Assembly (NCBI GenBank): GCA_963924555.1
Contig: OZ004583.1
Location: 7,206,582 to 7,270,581, forward strand
Reading direction: 5' to 3'
Length of the DNA: 64,000 nucleotides
Origin: Crambe crambe
Lineage: Eukaryota > Porifera > Demospongiae > Poecilosclerida > Crambeidae
Below are positions 23,537-37,588 of the stretch, piece by piece. Position 1 is the first letter of the stretch, and every line of letters starts with the position of its first letter. The notes beneath the pieces were generated by a model. The model ran no database searches, was not told the origin of the DNA, and saw nothing but the letters and a program-made list of their open reading frames with translations. A program made the position numbers and the translations under genes.

Positions 23537-23862
23537 GTCCCTTATGTGAAACCTATAATTATGGGTGTATTGGGATAATAGCCAATGTGAGCTAGCAGTA
23601 GTCCCTTATGTGAAACCTATATGGTATTGGGATAATAGCCAATGTGAGCTAGCAGTGGTCCCTTATATGAAACCTAACCTATATAGCCAATTATGAGCTA
23701 GCAGTAGTCCTTATGTGAAACCTATATGGTATTGGGATAATAGCCAGTGTGAGCTAGCAGTAGTTCCTTATACAGTATGTAGTTCCTCATATGAAACTTG
23801 TGTTGTGTTAGGATAACAAGCATGTGCCCCATGCTTGCCATATGAGCTAGCAGTAATTCCTT
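23537..23862. repeat. Approximately 65-bp minisatellite, interrupted by element F2
   Basis: Five imperfect units of 'agtcccttatgtgaaacctat...ggataatagccaatgtgagctagcagt'. One more unit sits at 25306-25375, immediately after F2, so F2 inserted inside the array and split it. Confidence 0.8.
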
Positions 23863-23869
23863 ATAATAG

Positions 23870-25302
23870 TCTCTAAGTAGGGATGGCAGGTCAAAGTCCA
23901 TAGGACTGTATAAACTAAAAACTCTTCTTTCTCTTCTACCCTTACTCTACAGGTTCTCAGAAGGCTACAGTGAATCATTACATCTACAAAAAAGAGAGGA
24001 AAGTGTTCAAAAACCTAAAATTCATTCGCTAACATACGGGGAAAAAAAACGACATCTAAAATTGACTTTTGTTTATAATAATAATAATAATAATAATTAA
24101 TAAGATCAGCGTACTGACTTACTGGCTGCAGCTATGACATTGAAATTGTTGCGATCTACTCTAGCGCTACTTCCAGGTGTGCCTTTTGCTATTTGTTAAA
24201 GCTTTGTTCCAGGATTTCAGCTGTGTACTATATAGCCTATACTCCATATAATGCACACTCTGTGCTGCCGACCATTACCTACTTCATCTAGGCTATACGG
24301 TGAGTTGATTTAATAGAGCTGGAGTATCTTTAGTTATAAGTCTACGACGGCTTTATGCATTATCTAGCTGCTGCAGTATTACCTGCATGCTTAATCATAT
24401 CTGTGCAGTTCTCCAAGCAGTATATTTTTACATCCGATAATTCAAAATGAGAATGTGGAGTCTGTAGTACAGACACTGCTAGCTAGCTCAACAGTATTGA
24501 ATGCTTTATAGATTAAAATATCTCTGCTCAATATCCACAAACACACACATATAGTGTGCGCAGAGGGTTAGCACTTCAGCGCTTTTCATTAATAGCACTG
24601 CTCATTTGCACTGCAGATGCTCATCCCCCATACTCTCCTCCCTCAAGCAAATCTCAGCAGCCATTATATAAATGTAATGATTAGTTTAGCTAGTTATTCT
24701 GATCAGACAGTATTCTACAATAAAGCTTTTATGCTGCAGTCACTCCTTCAAGGTGGTCATACTCTCCTCCCTCAAAACAACAGGCTACAAAGAACAAAAA
24801 TAAATTCATTGCAAAATACCCTGAAAGTGTTCAATGAATTGTCATAGCTATAGCTAAATTACAAAGGAAAAGAATGGAAATAGTGAGTGCAAAAAATTTC
24901 TTCTAAATAAAAAGTGAAGTAGGGATAGCCATAAATTCAGCTGCATTCCTATCACTCCTAGCCCTCCTAATTTCAATAACCACGCCTCTCAACTTAATAA
25001 GTGAGTCAAGTAACCCCTACCCGTACCCATCAAGAATCACAGCAATAATATTATTACAAAACTACTATTCCTACTTCACTCCTAAGGAGGCCTAGGAGTG
25101 AAGTAGGAATAGTAGTTTTGTAATAATATTATTGCTGTGATTCCTGAGTTTGGTGATGGGTACGGGTAGGGGTTACTTGACTCACTTATTAAGTTGAGAG
25201 ACGTGGTTATTGAAATTAGGAGGGCTAGGAGTGATAGGAATGCAGCTGAATTTTATGGCTATCCCTACTTCACTTTTTATTTAGAAGAAATTTTTTGCGC
25301 TC
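23870..25302. mobile_element. Hairpin-ended element F2
   Basis: The left end is tctctaagtagggatggc at 23870. The right end is the 418-bp palindrome 24885-25302. Minisatellite units lie on both sides, and ataatag occurs at 23863-23869 and 25306-25312 as a possible target duplication. The interior has an (ATA)n tract at 24079-24100 and no convincing gene. Confidence 0.55.
24885..25302. repeat. 418-bp near-perfect palindrome
   Basis: Two arms of about 205 bp (starting gagtgcaaaaaatttcttc and ending with its complement) meet at about 25093 with almost no loop (aaggaggcctaggag). Only a few mismatches are visible by eye. This is the 3' terminal hairpin of F2. Each arm contains agtagggatagcc. Confidence 0.85.
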
Positions 25303-25375
25303 ATGATAATAGCCATGCTTACCAATAATTATGAGCTAGCAGTAAGTCCCTTATGTGAAACCTACTGTCAGTATG

Positions 25376-26150
25376 TGCATGCCAATATGAGCAAAACCTA
25401 TTACACTAGTATTAAGGTCACTAATATGAACTATTGCAGTCTTGCCAAGTTGGTGACACCTCCTACTGTGGTGAGGAAGATTGACTGGATCAGGCCAGAA
25501 ATGCTCCCAGAAGACAGGTACAGACATGTATATGCATGTACATAATATATGTTCTCTTCACTCAAGTGGTTAATGTCTCTTCACTTGGTTATAATCATGA
25601 GAAAATACTTCCTTCTCTTCCAGCATGTTTCTTTTTGTTTTTGAGTAGCACAGTGTAGTTAGCTAGTAGGATACTATGTTAGTATGACATGTATTTAGAG
25701 GTCCCAGTCCACAAAGACCCTTTGTTCCTGGGTGGGACAAGGAGTGCTTAAGGCCTATAGCTATTGAACACTCTCTTTATCCCTACAGGTACGTATGTAT
25801 AGTGGACAGACCGTTTCAGTGAAACCTCTCCAAGCGACCACCTTAATAAAAACCTCCGTACAGTTATAGTGAAATTTCTCTATAGCGACCACCTTAATAA
25901 AAACCTCTGTACTGTTACAGTGAAGCCTCTCTATAGCGACCACCCAAGTGTAAATATCCATTTAGTTACAGTCTATGGTCACCACCCAAAATAAAAACCT
26001 CTGGACAGTTACAGTGAAGCTTCTCTATATAGTGCCCACCATATCTAGACAGCAGTGAAATTTCTTTTATAGTGACCACCCGTATAACCGACTACCCATA
26101 ATTACTGTGTACGTTTAATCTCTATAGCAACCACCCCTAGAATATGAAGA
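25376..26150. repeat. Tandem 'gcgaccacc' repeat array (25805-26125)
   Basis: Four to five imperfect units of about 62 bp contain acagtgaaacctctctatagcgaccacc and ttaataaaaacctctgtac. 25376-25800 has no supported gene. Confidence 0.65.
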
Positions 26151-26154
26151 AAAT

Positions 26155-27526
<1,372 letters not shown>

Positions 27527-27872
27527 GATCTATGAGATGGAGCTAAGACTGAATACACCTCTCAAGTTTCATCATCCTTGCTATGAGGCACTCACGTGGT
27601 TTGCTGCAACCAACTATCTCAGAGAAATGAGAGGTAATACACAAAGAGTGATGGGGTCTATTGTAAGGCCAACCCAAGTTTCTCATTATGCATACAGTAA
27701 TAACTCAATCACTCTATGAGTCCATTAAAAGTATACAACATTTTCATGGAACCAGATTTCTCTCCTGATTTTAGAAATGTTTCACCATATAACAAAGATC
27801 AAGGAAAAGGTTCTGTTTAGTATTACACATTGAGAGGTTCAGTATTGAAACGTACATACATACATATATACA

Positions 27873-27906
<34 letters not shown>

Positions 27907-30900
27907 CATACATACATATATATACATACATACATACATACATACATACATACATACATACAATACATACATACATCATACATACATTCTAGACATGATA
28001 TTAATTTCTTGAGGCTGCATGTTCTTTTCTTTCCTGTTGTTAGAATCGTTGGATGATGGCACGTCCCCTCCACGTTATCTGGTTGATGGTCTGAAGGAGT
28101 TGGTGTATAGTTTCAAGGAGTGGACACGAACCAGAGAGGTGAGGATGGGGGTGGGGTTCTCCCAGAGGTATGGGGTATATAGGTTAATTCCTACAGAAGT
28201 GAGAGGTTGAAGATGCATGATTATGTATGGCTGCTGGTACAAAGCACTGTAGAGTTTACATCTCTTGGGGGAAGTTACAGTGTACTAATATACTTGTGTA
28301 CTGCGTATTATTTTCTATCGTACAATCATACTGAAAGTGTTATGCTATGATCTACGTAAATAAAGTTCTATATCCAAACTGGGTGGCCCGCCCTGCACTT
28401 AGTATACTGAGGGAAACACTGCTATTGCATAATGGTGTACAATCTGAACAGCAACATTACCAGGTACTAGGTGTCCTGTACTAAACCCTGAGCTTACATA
28501 ATGGTGTACAACTGAACAAGTATTCTGTACTATGCCCTGCACTTAGTATACTGGGGAACCGCTGTTATTGCATAATGGTGTACAATCCAACAACATTACC
28601 AGATGTCCTGTATGTAAAAGAACAAGACTTCAACAAATCCCACAACATCTGTAGACATTCATAATAGAGACATGCTTTTTTTCCTTCCCTATTATGCTAT
28701 GCTCCAATGGATAAGTGATGGTTTATTGTTGCATAATTGCCAACAACAGAAAACAGTTGTAATAGTTTGTTTTTTTGTTACCACCACCAATTATACTCTA
28801 ATTCAGCAGTTTATTCAAAGGAACTCAAGAGTCGACATCAATACCTCCATATCTGCCAACCCCTAGAAGTAAAAACCCAAAACTATGCCGGGCATAATTT
28901 GCATGTCCCTAATTCATGACTATGACAACTAGTCTTGTAAAAGTGGGCATGGCAAAGAATTTGGCCTGCATTCAAAAGAACATATTGCAGTTAACTTGTG
29001 ACATTGTTCATTGTGCAGGGTATGAAGACTCATGGTGCTCAGATCCCCCCAGACCTTCATCCACCCAAACTAATAGAGCAACTGACCAGAGTCATCCAGA
29101 GAGCCAAGGAATTATCAAATGTGGTAAAACCTAAACAAGGGATCAAAACTGCTTATCAAAACTTTCACTTATAGAGCAATCTAATTGGTCACTTAGTAAT
29201 ACATACTTGTGAAATACATTGAAGTTGAATGAATCCATTATTCAAGTGAATTGCCTGTGAATGTTAATTGTCTTCCTTTGGTTCTGCAATGATACATGGT
29301 CAAATAAGTAGGTGTGGTTTGTGAAAAAAGGTCCAATGATTATTATATGTACATAGATGACTTTTCATAATGTGTATGTTCGTAATATTACCCTTTGTGA
29401 GACATGGTATTATAAAGTACTTTTTAAAAATATTCTCTATTACTGCTCCACTTTTTTCTTTAGTCTTTGGATGAGCCTCTTATTGGGAGTGATAGACGAA
29501 GGAGAGGTAGGACAACACCTCATCACGACAACGGACAGAGGAGGGCATCTCCCAGAAGACGAGGCAGAGAAGTGGATGCTGAAGAGGGGGTGGAGGAGAA
29601 ATCCGAACAACCCCAACGAAGGAAATCCATCACTATGAAACTAGCTACTTCAGAGACCAAAGTGATAAGGTAGACTTAAGAATTATTACATGCTACATAC
29701 TGCATACTAATATGGTATGAGGAAATTAAGATTAAGATAAGATACAGGGATTTGGAGGTGATTCCTTGATAGTTAAAACTTACGTGATCTCATTCATAGT
29801 AGGGCTGAATGTATTTGGTATTGCTCACTTCTTATCTTCATCATCACACACAGGCGAAGAGTGATTCTGGTGAGAAAGTTGCACTGAAGCTTTCAGTGCC
29901 CGAGGCTAAGATTATGTCCTCATCTATAACAGAAGAGGAGGATGAGATGGAAGAAGAGAGATTGCACAGGTGTGTGTGTTTTAATTTGTATTATGTGTAC
30001 TTCTGAGGTCCAAAAGTTCTATGTATCACCTTAACAGCTTATTCAGATACTTTATCACCTGTACAAACTTTGTGTTTCATTTTCCAGCTCCAGTTCTGAA
30101 GGTAGTCTTCACATCAATGACGAGACCACACCTCCTCCTATGCATGGGCATGACACTAAACTGGGCAGTCGTAGATACAGAGATGACCACAACGTCTGGA
30201 AGGAGTACAAAGAAAGAGAATATGGTAGATGAATGACAGTCAGTGCCAGTCACCTTTAGTTAGCTGGCTGGACTAGGTTAACCACAAGCACTTGGGTTTA
30301 TGTAATTGCAAAGGTCAACTGTACAGTGGATTGCAGTGATCTTGCAACATAAATACAGAACACCAAACCAAAATTTACCTAGCCTCCTTTCAAAGGACTT
30401 AATTGTGGCTTTAGAGTTGGGCTACTTAAAAGGAGGCTATGTAAATTTTGGTTTGGTGTTCTGAATTTCATGTTACAAGATCACTGCAATCCACTGTATA
30501 GGTATGTAGAACAAAGGGCTAAGAACTAAGAACAATAGGGCTATGAAAACATTTTATTGTTCCCCAGCCACAAATACTTCAAGGCCACCACTTGATGCAT
30601 GACAACTATTCTTCAAACTACTGTATGTCATATAATATAAAGACTTGGGTATAGAATTGAACTAGCCAGTGTGCTTTGATGGAATTGTCCCAAACTTCTA
30701 TCATGTGTTGTGTTATTATGATTGGACTATCTCCACATCAATTTAGAGCCCCAAGGCTATTAGTTATAGTAGAAGATTGATAGATTTCTGCTTTGTACTA
30801 GCTATTATATTGCATATTCTTTGATGTTGTACAGTGTATCCCAATCTTGTGGATGAAAATGATGATGCGAGAGGTGGGAGTGGCAGAGTGGTGGGACATG

Positions 30901-33155
30901 GTGTCAAAAAGAAATCTTGTAGTGACAATGATACTCTCTGGAAACCAGATGGTGATTATGTATAATTTGGTGTAAGAATCTGGGCATCTAGAAGAGATGA
31001 TTGAGAGTTAGGCAATTCTAAGTAAATTACTTGTTCAACGGATTTCCCTGCCCTATTTTTTTGACAGAACTGAAATAAACTTAAATTTGTATATCCTCAG
31101 TATATTATCTTTGTATACTAGATCCCAGTATACTCCTGTTTCTCTGTATACTAGAACACATGACCATATAAACATGATGCATAGTATACTGAGGTAGTTT
31201 TATTTAAGTTTATTTTGTCCTGCCTGCCTATAAGAAAGGAGAAAAAAATCTGTTAAACATGTGATTTGTTTGGAACTGCCTTATAAGTCCCAAGTGTAGA
31301 ATTCTTGTGAAATGATTGAGTTAGTTATCCTCCAACTTTTAGAACTACAAAAAACCACCTGACTGATATGTATACAACAGAATCTTTGCAACTAAATGTT
31401 GGCATTGACTTCATTACGTAATACTGTATTGTTCTTTAGTGACCCTTTACTGCCATAGTATATAAGTGATTGCAGTGATCTTTCAACATGAAATTCAGAA
31501 CACCAAACCAAACTCCAAAGCCACAGTTAAGTCCTTTGAAAGGAGTCTATGCAATTATGTGTTCTTATTTTATGTTGCAATCCACTGTAACTTGAAACCT
31601 ACTTCTGGGTTAGCCCCACCTCATTGCAGTGATCTTGCAACAAGAAATCCAGAACAGCAAAACCAAAATTTACATAGCCTCCTGCCCAACTCCAAAAAGG
31701 AGGCTATGTAAATTTAAGTTCTGCTGTTTCATGTTGCAAGATCACTGCAATCTGCTGAAACTGGTCTCTTTAGTAAGGCAGTTCCAATTGTTTAACAGAT
31801 TTTTTTCTTATTATGCAGACAGGACTTAATTATAAACTTGTATACTCTGTATACCTCAGTATACTCTAATGGCATGGTCACGTATTTTAGTATACAAAGA
31901 TAGTATACAAAGATAAACAGCAGCAGTATACAAGTTAGGGCAGGGAAATCTGTTAAATAAGTGAACTGACTAAGCTAAAATGATGTGTATTCTTATAGGA
32001 CCAGTGCATCTGATGAAAGGTTCTATCGCTAGCTCCTCCCGAGAGAAGAGAAATGCGAAGAAGAGGTCGTTTGAGCAAAGCATGTCAGCAACAGCAGCAA
32101 AGATTCTTAAGATGGAGCAAGAAAAAGAGACTGAAGACAATGAGGTAAATGTATTACTGATCCATGCAGACAAGGACCAGTAATAATTATTATAGAAGAA
32201 TAGAGCTCACTCAAGTTCGCTTATGCTCCATAGCTATGTATAGCTTGTATAGACAAACGTCTAAGATTGGTCAGTTAGAGGTTTCACCTAAAAAATGATT
32301 ATCACTTCCTCTACTACAGTACCTATCTTTATCTGTTATTGAAAGAACATGTAGTGTAGTCACACTAAATGTCACAGTCAAGCTAGCTATTCAGCTACTG
32401 TCCTATCAAAAGGTAGTGTTATCTTAGCTGCAATATTGATTTCAGCTTAATGTAACCAAACAGAGTGCAGTAATGGCACCATTTGGAACTCTTGTAATTA
32501 CCTCAGTGCTGCAGCTAAGCTTTTTCCAATGACAGATTAGTCTGGCTGACTTTGCAGATTCCCATAGAGAGAATAATGTATACAAGTTCTGTGTTGTATT
32601 TCCATGGAAATTGAAATTGCCAACAACATAAACCCTCCTCCCCATCACCAATACCCACCTAGTCCCATATCATCTCAAAACCTTGTTTGTGCAAGTCAGA
32701 ATGCTACTGAATAAGGGCCGCCATACAAGCAGTGGTTTTGTATATCAGTCTGCAATGTTTACAGAATCACTAATCTCTGATTTATGCAGGTGAGGCCAGC
32801 TGCTTCCCTTGTTCCTCCTCCTTCCTCTGAGGTGGCCAGGAACAGGCTGACTGATCCCATCCTTGGGGGTGGAGCTCTAAAGGTGGAGGTGGGTGGTGTG
32901 GATGGGGGTGGAGTAGGGGGAGATGGGGAGGAGAGGACACAGAGGGCAAGAGCTGCTGGTAAGTTGTAGTCAGAATTTTTATGCTATTATAGTGTATATG
33001 TAATTTTTTTATGCTACACTGCACACTGTACAGCGGCAGCAAATGCTGTGGATGCAGTCCTGGCAGCGTCAAGACCTAAATCAAAGTTGCTCACCCCCAA
33101 ACAAAGACTGGGAAAGATCTTAGGCTTGAACAAAGGCAGCAGAAGAAAAAATTAA
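27527..33155 (+). CDS. Gene B2: ten-exon gene, function unknown, apparently intact
   Basis: Exons: 27527-27633 (MELRLNTPLKFHHPCYEAL), 28044-28138, 29019-29123, 29464-29661, 29854-29969, 30088-30224, 30835-30951, 31999-32144, 32790-32958 and 33034-33155 (stop TAA at 33153). Every junction keeps phase. The first listed exon has an acceptor-like tag, and the frame stays open 5' of the ATG, so an upstream exon is likely. The protein starts with a helical region (YEALTWFAATNYLREMR, then GLKELVYSFKEW and LIEQLTRVIQRAKEL). An Arg/Ser-rich basic part (SDRRRRGRTTP, RRASPRRRGR), an acidic stretch (EEEDEMEEER), a Gly-rich segment and a conserved-looking C-terminus (LLTPKQRLGKILGL) follow. The composition suggests a nuclear protein. 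I do not recognise the family. Its introns hold several MITEs and two microsatellites. Confidence 0.75.
27850..27985. repeat. (CATA)n microsatellite in B2 intron
   Basis: A long catacata tract with tatata interruptions. It produces artificial open frames of Met-Tyr-Val-Cys or Ile-His-Thr-Tyr repeats on the two strands, which are not genes. Confidence 0.95.
30311..31757. repeat. Cluster of three MITEs of one family in B2 introns
   Basis: Copies at 30311-30502, 31461-31595 (internally deleted) and 31622-31757. Each has terminal inverted repeats built on ttgcagtgatcttgcaacat and inner arms with aaaatttacatagcctcc. The copies flank exon 7 and the agtatact repeat. Confidence 0.75.
31011..31970. 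repeat. agtatact MITE family, copies 2 and 3
   Basis: 31011-31282 matches 7986-8235 in the same orientation. 31772-31970 is an inverted and rearranged relative (ggcagttccaattgtttaac ... gggaaatctgttaaataag). Both lie in the intron before exon 8 of B2. Confidence 0.65.
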
Positions 33156-34890
33156 CTAACTACAGTCATTTACATCATCATCACTATGTTATACTATATA
33201 TATATATAACGTTATATATACATTATACTATGTTATACTATGTTATAACATTTATACATTAATTTTCTTCTTTTCTTTTCTTCTTTAAAATTACTCTAAT
33301 TTTAAGTCTGTGTAGGACACCAAACCAAGTGATGGCCTTATGTTAGACTTACTCTCTGGGCCTGATTCAATAGCAGCTGCTAATATTTATTAAGGCTGCA
33401 TGCACTGCCCAAAGAAAAGGAAAAAACAATAATGCGAGAAAAATAATGTCAAAAATGAAGCCACAAAACTGATGATATCATTATTTTTGGATATCGCATG
33501 GGATGTTCCCCCATCCAGCCAACCTAGCTGAGTGAGGTCCTTGGTGCTATCATAGAACCTCTATAGTCTATGGTGCTATCGAATTCAACGCCATGTTGGT
33601 CTTGGTAAGTATTAAAGTAAAATCTTCTAGCCTGATAAAATAGCTGCCCCTCACAAGTTCAATTATTTACAAGTCCTTATTTAGTTTTTTTTTTCCTTCT
33701 TCTTTTCTGGATGATCTACATCCGGGTTCAAGTCCACTAGCTATTTAGCTAGACTGCCCCAAAAAGTTCAATGCTCTGAACACTTGGACATAGCTGTTGA
33801 CCTGCAAAGTTCTAAGGAACAGTTGAAGCTTTAATAAATCAATGAGGCAGCAAATAGCTAGCTATGGCCATCTCTAGTGTAAGGCAAAGTGGGGCTATTT
33901 TGAACAGCAGGTAATCCGTATTATTCAAATTATTTCTGACATGGCTAGTTTCCAATATTGGAAACTTGATGGAATACCAGTTTGGAAACGTATTTTGTTT
34001 CTCAAATCAGATATATGATAAGTCTTAAAATTTCCTTCTAAGAAATGTGTTTCCAGAGCTCAATGTTGGAAGATATAATCTACTATAATAGTAGATATAT
34101 TCCAAATAGAGCTTATAAGCTCGAGGAGTTTTGAAAATATTTGAATAGCCCTGCCGTTCGGAATAGCCCCGCTTTGCCTTACTGTTCTATGATTATTAAC
34201 CCTGCATGACAGTAGGGGTTAAGTGGTGTCAGTATAATAACTATTTATAAAGATATTTTCTCAGCTGTGATAGAAGAATTTAATAGCTGCCAACATAACT
34301 TGAATTTCCGGACAGGCTTCATAACTTCCGGCCAAGCCTGCCCACCAATGTGGTCTAGCTGCGCTGCCACAGTCAAACCGCACGTGTAAGTTTTGAGGCG
34401 AATTTATTTGCAACCGGAAGTAGATTAAAGTGGGTATGGTTACAAAAATGGTTCGACTAGCTGGACACAAAGCTGTCTCAAGACATTTCGTTTCCCTATA
34501 ACAGCTAAGTACAGTTTCTAAGGAGGGTATTCATGGCTACTGCTTCAAGAACTTAGTAGTGCTCTGACAGTGAAGAAAAGTGAGCAAATCTTGGTCTTGT
34601 TCCTACTCCTCATGCTACAATTTGGAAGACAGTAAGTGTGGGACAATCAAGATCTGTGGGTCATATTTTGCTGTAATCAACATTGAACTAGTTTGCTGAG
34701 TTCTGGGGTTGTAGCCTTTGCGTTATGGTTACGTCTGGTAAAAGTATAGCTACACTGGATGCCATATTTGCAAGAGATTGAAGCACCGCCTGGCCTCATG
34801 CCCTTCAATCATGCCCTTCAATGGCCATATTTATGTACTTTAAGGTGACATGCACCCTCTCTCCTTGTTAATTATGTACATGGTGAAAAG
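33156..34890. other. Non-genic stretch
   Basis: 33190-33255 is low-complexity (tatata, gttatacta). The rest is AT-rich with no open frame that I can support. The short minus-strand frame at 34261-34470 has no family features. Confidence 0.5.
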
Positions 34891-35136
34891 TGTCGTAAAA
34901 GCTCTTATCAGAGAGTGCGGTAGCACTCTCTATGTAGGGATGACTCGGACGGCCGCGCGCGCCGCCTATAGACTAATACTAAAGTGAAATTCTAGTTCTC
35001 CCACTTAGACCTAACAAAAGCTACTGTGAATGATTATCCAGCCTACTAAAGTCTATTCACGTTCACCTCGACCCCGGAAGTAGCTGTGGTGTAGTAAGCT
35101 TACGTAAGAACACGTATTAATCCAATTAGCCACATA

Positions 35137-35649
35137 CAGTGCCACAGGCTTAAAGAGTAGAACTTTTGTATTTTTCATGTTTCTGTGTTCCAGAGTTTGT
35201 ATTTTCTAAGTTACAGGTCAGAAACTCGGCAAGAATATAAATCAGCTATCACTTTCACTACAATACAAATATCAATGTTGAAAATGAAACCATGTTGTTT
35301 ATAAACAACTGCACGCGAAGGTACCTAAAACGGGTGTGGGATTCACTTTCTTTAGCTCATAATTTCCATAATTCATTTAGTTAAGGTCTCCAATCTTGAT
35401 AATGTCTTCCACCAGCATCAGTATCACCTCTACAGTTATCTTTGTCATCCCAGCACAATGTAAGTTACCACAATATTCGATAGAAGCCGTTTTTTCTTCA
35501 TATTTTTAGGTCCTAATGTGTTTAGATCATAATTTGTCCAAATATTGTAGTTAAGATTTATTATTTGAAAAGCATGTCCAGCTAGTGTCCAGTTTACATC
35601 GCTCCTAAAATCGACCTTCATCCTCCAACAGTTTCTGTGTTACAGCTGC
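35137..35649 (+). repeat. Left long terminal inverted repeat of the DDE/HIRAN transposon
   Basis: It pairs with 38719-39228. It contains the upstream region of the transposase gene, which starts 163 bp further in. Its inner edge is tgttacagctgc. Confidence 0.85.
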
Positions 35650-35812
35650 ATTTGTAGCCAGACTACTTAACTTGCGAGTTTTTCCCTACGTCATCAACTT
35701 ATGAGCAATATTTTAAGTACGTGGGCTTAGGAAATTCCCTAATTAAGTGGTAACGTAGTTACAAAATCCATACGTAGCAACGATTAGAATAATTCTCGCG
35801 AGCTATATCAGC

Positions 35813-37525
35813 ATGGCTCTTCATAGAAAACGGGGTGCAAGAGTAGTCATTTTAGACATTACAAACACCCAAGAGCAAAGAACGAAGCGTGTATGTGCAA
35901 CTACAGCTGGAAAAAAAATTAAATTACAGTCGGAAAAGAAATTACCTAGGGGAATGCATGCAGTGTCAGAAGACGATACTCTACAAACATTTATTAAAAA
36001 AAGGCCTGAAATTATAACTAATGGACAAGACATAATCAGTAAATACATCGAAAGAAACAACACATTTGTTATGAAAAAAGCTATCGCACTCAATATCTTC
36101 TCAGCAGCAATATCAGAGGGAGATGGAATAATCAAAGCTTGCATGCTTGCATCAATTGTAACCGGATTTAGTACTGAAGTAGTTCGTAGGTGGGCTGAAG
36201 CAGTATTTCGTGACTACTTTGCAACAATTGCAAACATTGACGATGTTGATGATCAGGCACTTGAAAATGAGCTGGCTTCAAGTAGAGGAAAACATCCCAA
36301 ATGGGTATCACTGATGCACGACGAACAATTCCAGCTGGAGGCAACGGAGTATGTTAGGCAACATGGCTACGTCAAAGGTGCACCTAATCTGACATTGTCA
36401 GACTTTGTTCGATGGGTAGCAGACAAATGGTCTGTCAAAATTTGTGACGAAACAGCGCGTGTTTGGCTCCATAGCATGGGCTTCTCGTACCGTCAATTTA
36501 GCAAGGGGATTTATTTTGATGGGCATGAGCGAGAGGATGTCGTGGAACACAGGAAGAAATATCTAGCAACCCTGGCCTCACTTGAACACAGAATGATTTC
36601 ATCATTCACCCAACTTCCTTCAACACCTTCTGAATTGAAACCAGTCATTCGAGTCTTCCATGATGAATCGACATACCATGCAAATGCCGACCAATCATAC
36701 CACTGGTCTGATGGCTCCAATCAAGCTCTGAAGCAGAAATCATTAGGACAGGCTGTCATGGTGTCTGATTTCATCGATGAGGTTGATGGCTACTTGAAGT
36801 GTGGCAATGAGGAAGCACGGCTGTACCTGGAACACCAATCGGAGGGTTACTTCACAAATGACTTGTTTGTCGACCAAGTTTGCAAGGCCATGAACATCTT
36901 TGAGAGGAAGTACCCAGGCGTTATCGGGTTGTTCATATTTGATAATGCACCGTCACATTGCAAAAAACCCGATAACTGCCTCAATCCAGAGAAAATGAAC
37001 ATTTCAAATGGTGGGAAGCAACCGTTCATGAGGGATACAGAGTGGAATGGGGAGGTTCAGAAGATGACACTTGAAAATGGAGCACAGAAAGGAATGAGGA
37101 CAGTCTTAGAGGAGAGAGGAGTGAATACAGCAAAGATGAAAGCAGATGAGATGCGTGAGGAATTGAAGAAGTTCGATGATTTCAGCAGTGATGGAGTACC
37201 TATAGTGGAGGAAGTTATTTTGGAGAGGGGGCACATGTGTTTGTTTATTCCCAGGTTTCACTGCGAGTTAAACCCCATAGAGCGTTGCTGGTGCCACTCT
37301 AAACGATTTACTCGGGCACATTGCAATGGTTCCATCATCAGACTCCGGAAGATAGTGCCAGAAGGGCTGGCCACGGTTAATAAGGAGTTGATATCTCGTT
37401 TCTTCCTCACCTGCAAAGATTACGAGAAGGCTTATAGAGAAGGACATACATGTAACACTGTAGATACTAAAGTTAAGGAATATAAATCACATCGTAGAGT
37501 ACATACTTCACAAAGAGAAAATTAA
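35813..37525 (+). CDS. DDE transposase, IS630/Tc1-like with expanded D-E spacing
   Basis: One uninterrupted frame of 570 aa. The catalytic triad is inferred as D284 (VFHDEST), D377 (FIFDNAPSH) and E490 (HCELNPIERCW). FDNAPSH and LNPIE blocks are hallmarks of the DDE_3/IS630-Tc1-mariner fold. 112 residues separate the second D from E, against 34-41 in most Tc1/mariner groups. The extra segment includes RDTEWNGEVQKM, LENGAQKGMRTVLEERGV and a helical MREELKKF. The N-terminal ~270 residues contain a basic start (AGKKIKLQSEKKLPRG) and likely helix-turn-helix segments (LTLSDFVRWVADKWSVKICD, then ETARVWLHSMGFSYR) that should bind the TIRs. The start codon is the first ATG after the left TIR. No stops or frameshifts, so it may be active. 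Confidence 0.85.
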   Translation: MALHRKRGARVVILDITNTQEQRTKRVCATTAGKKIKLQSEKKLPRGMHAVSEDDTLQTFIKKRPEIITNGQDIISKYIERNNTFVMKKAIALNIFSAAISEGDGIIKACMLASIVTGFSTEVVRRWAEAVFRDYFATIANIDDVDDQALENELASSRGKHPKWVSLMHDEQFQLEATEYVRQHGYVKGAPNLTLSDFVRWVADKWSVKICDETARVWLHSMGFSYRQFSKGIYFDGHEREDVVEHRKKYLATLASLEHRMISSFTQLPSTPSELKPVIRVFHDESTYHANADQSYHWSDGSNQALKQKSLGQAVMVSDFIDEVDGYLKCGNEEARLYLEHQSEGYFTNDLFVDQVCKAMNIFERKYPGVIGLFIFDNAPSHCKKPDNCLNPEKMNISNGGKQPFMRDTEWNGEVQKMTLENGAQKGMRTVLEERGVNTAKMKADEMREELKKFDDFSSDGVPIVEEVILERGHMCLFIPRFHCELNPIERCWCHSKRFTRAHCNGSIIRLRKIVPEGLATVNKELISRFFLTCKDYEKAYREGHTCNTVDTKVKEYKSHRRVHTSQREN

Positions 37526-37588
37526 CAATGTCACATTCAAAACAAACCTTACATACTATAGAACAGGAGCGTTGCGGAGTTAGAGGAA

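Noticed and set aside
23537-23862. CRISPR-like array
   Set aside because: The units are imperfect tandem copies without distinct spacers, in a eukaryotic genome; it is a minisatellite.
27771-28073. 100-codon minus frame of Met-Tyr-Val-Cys repeats
   Set aside because: It is only the (CATA)n microsatellite read through; the opposite strand gives an equally long repeat frame.
32782-33072. 96-codon minus frame rich in Pro/His
   Set aside because: It is the reverse shadow of exon 9 of B2, whose plus frame is phase-consistent with its neighbours.
34909-34945. Spliced-leader or tRNA-like small RNA gene at the agagagtgcggtagcactctct hairpin
   Set aside because: The hairpin recurs only as the 5' end of F1 copies, and no tRNA box pattern or Sm site follows it.
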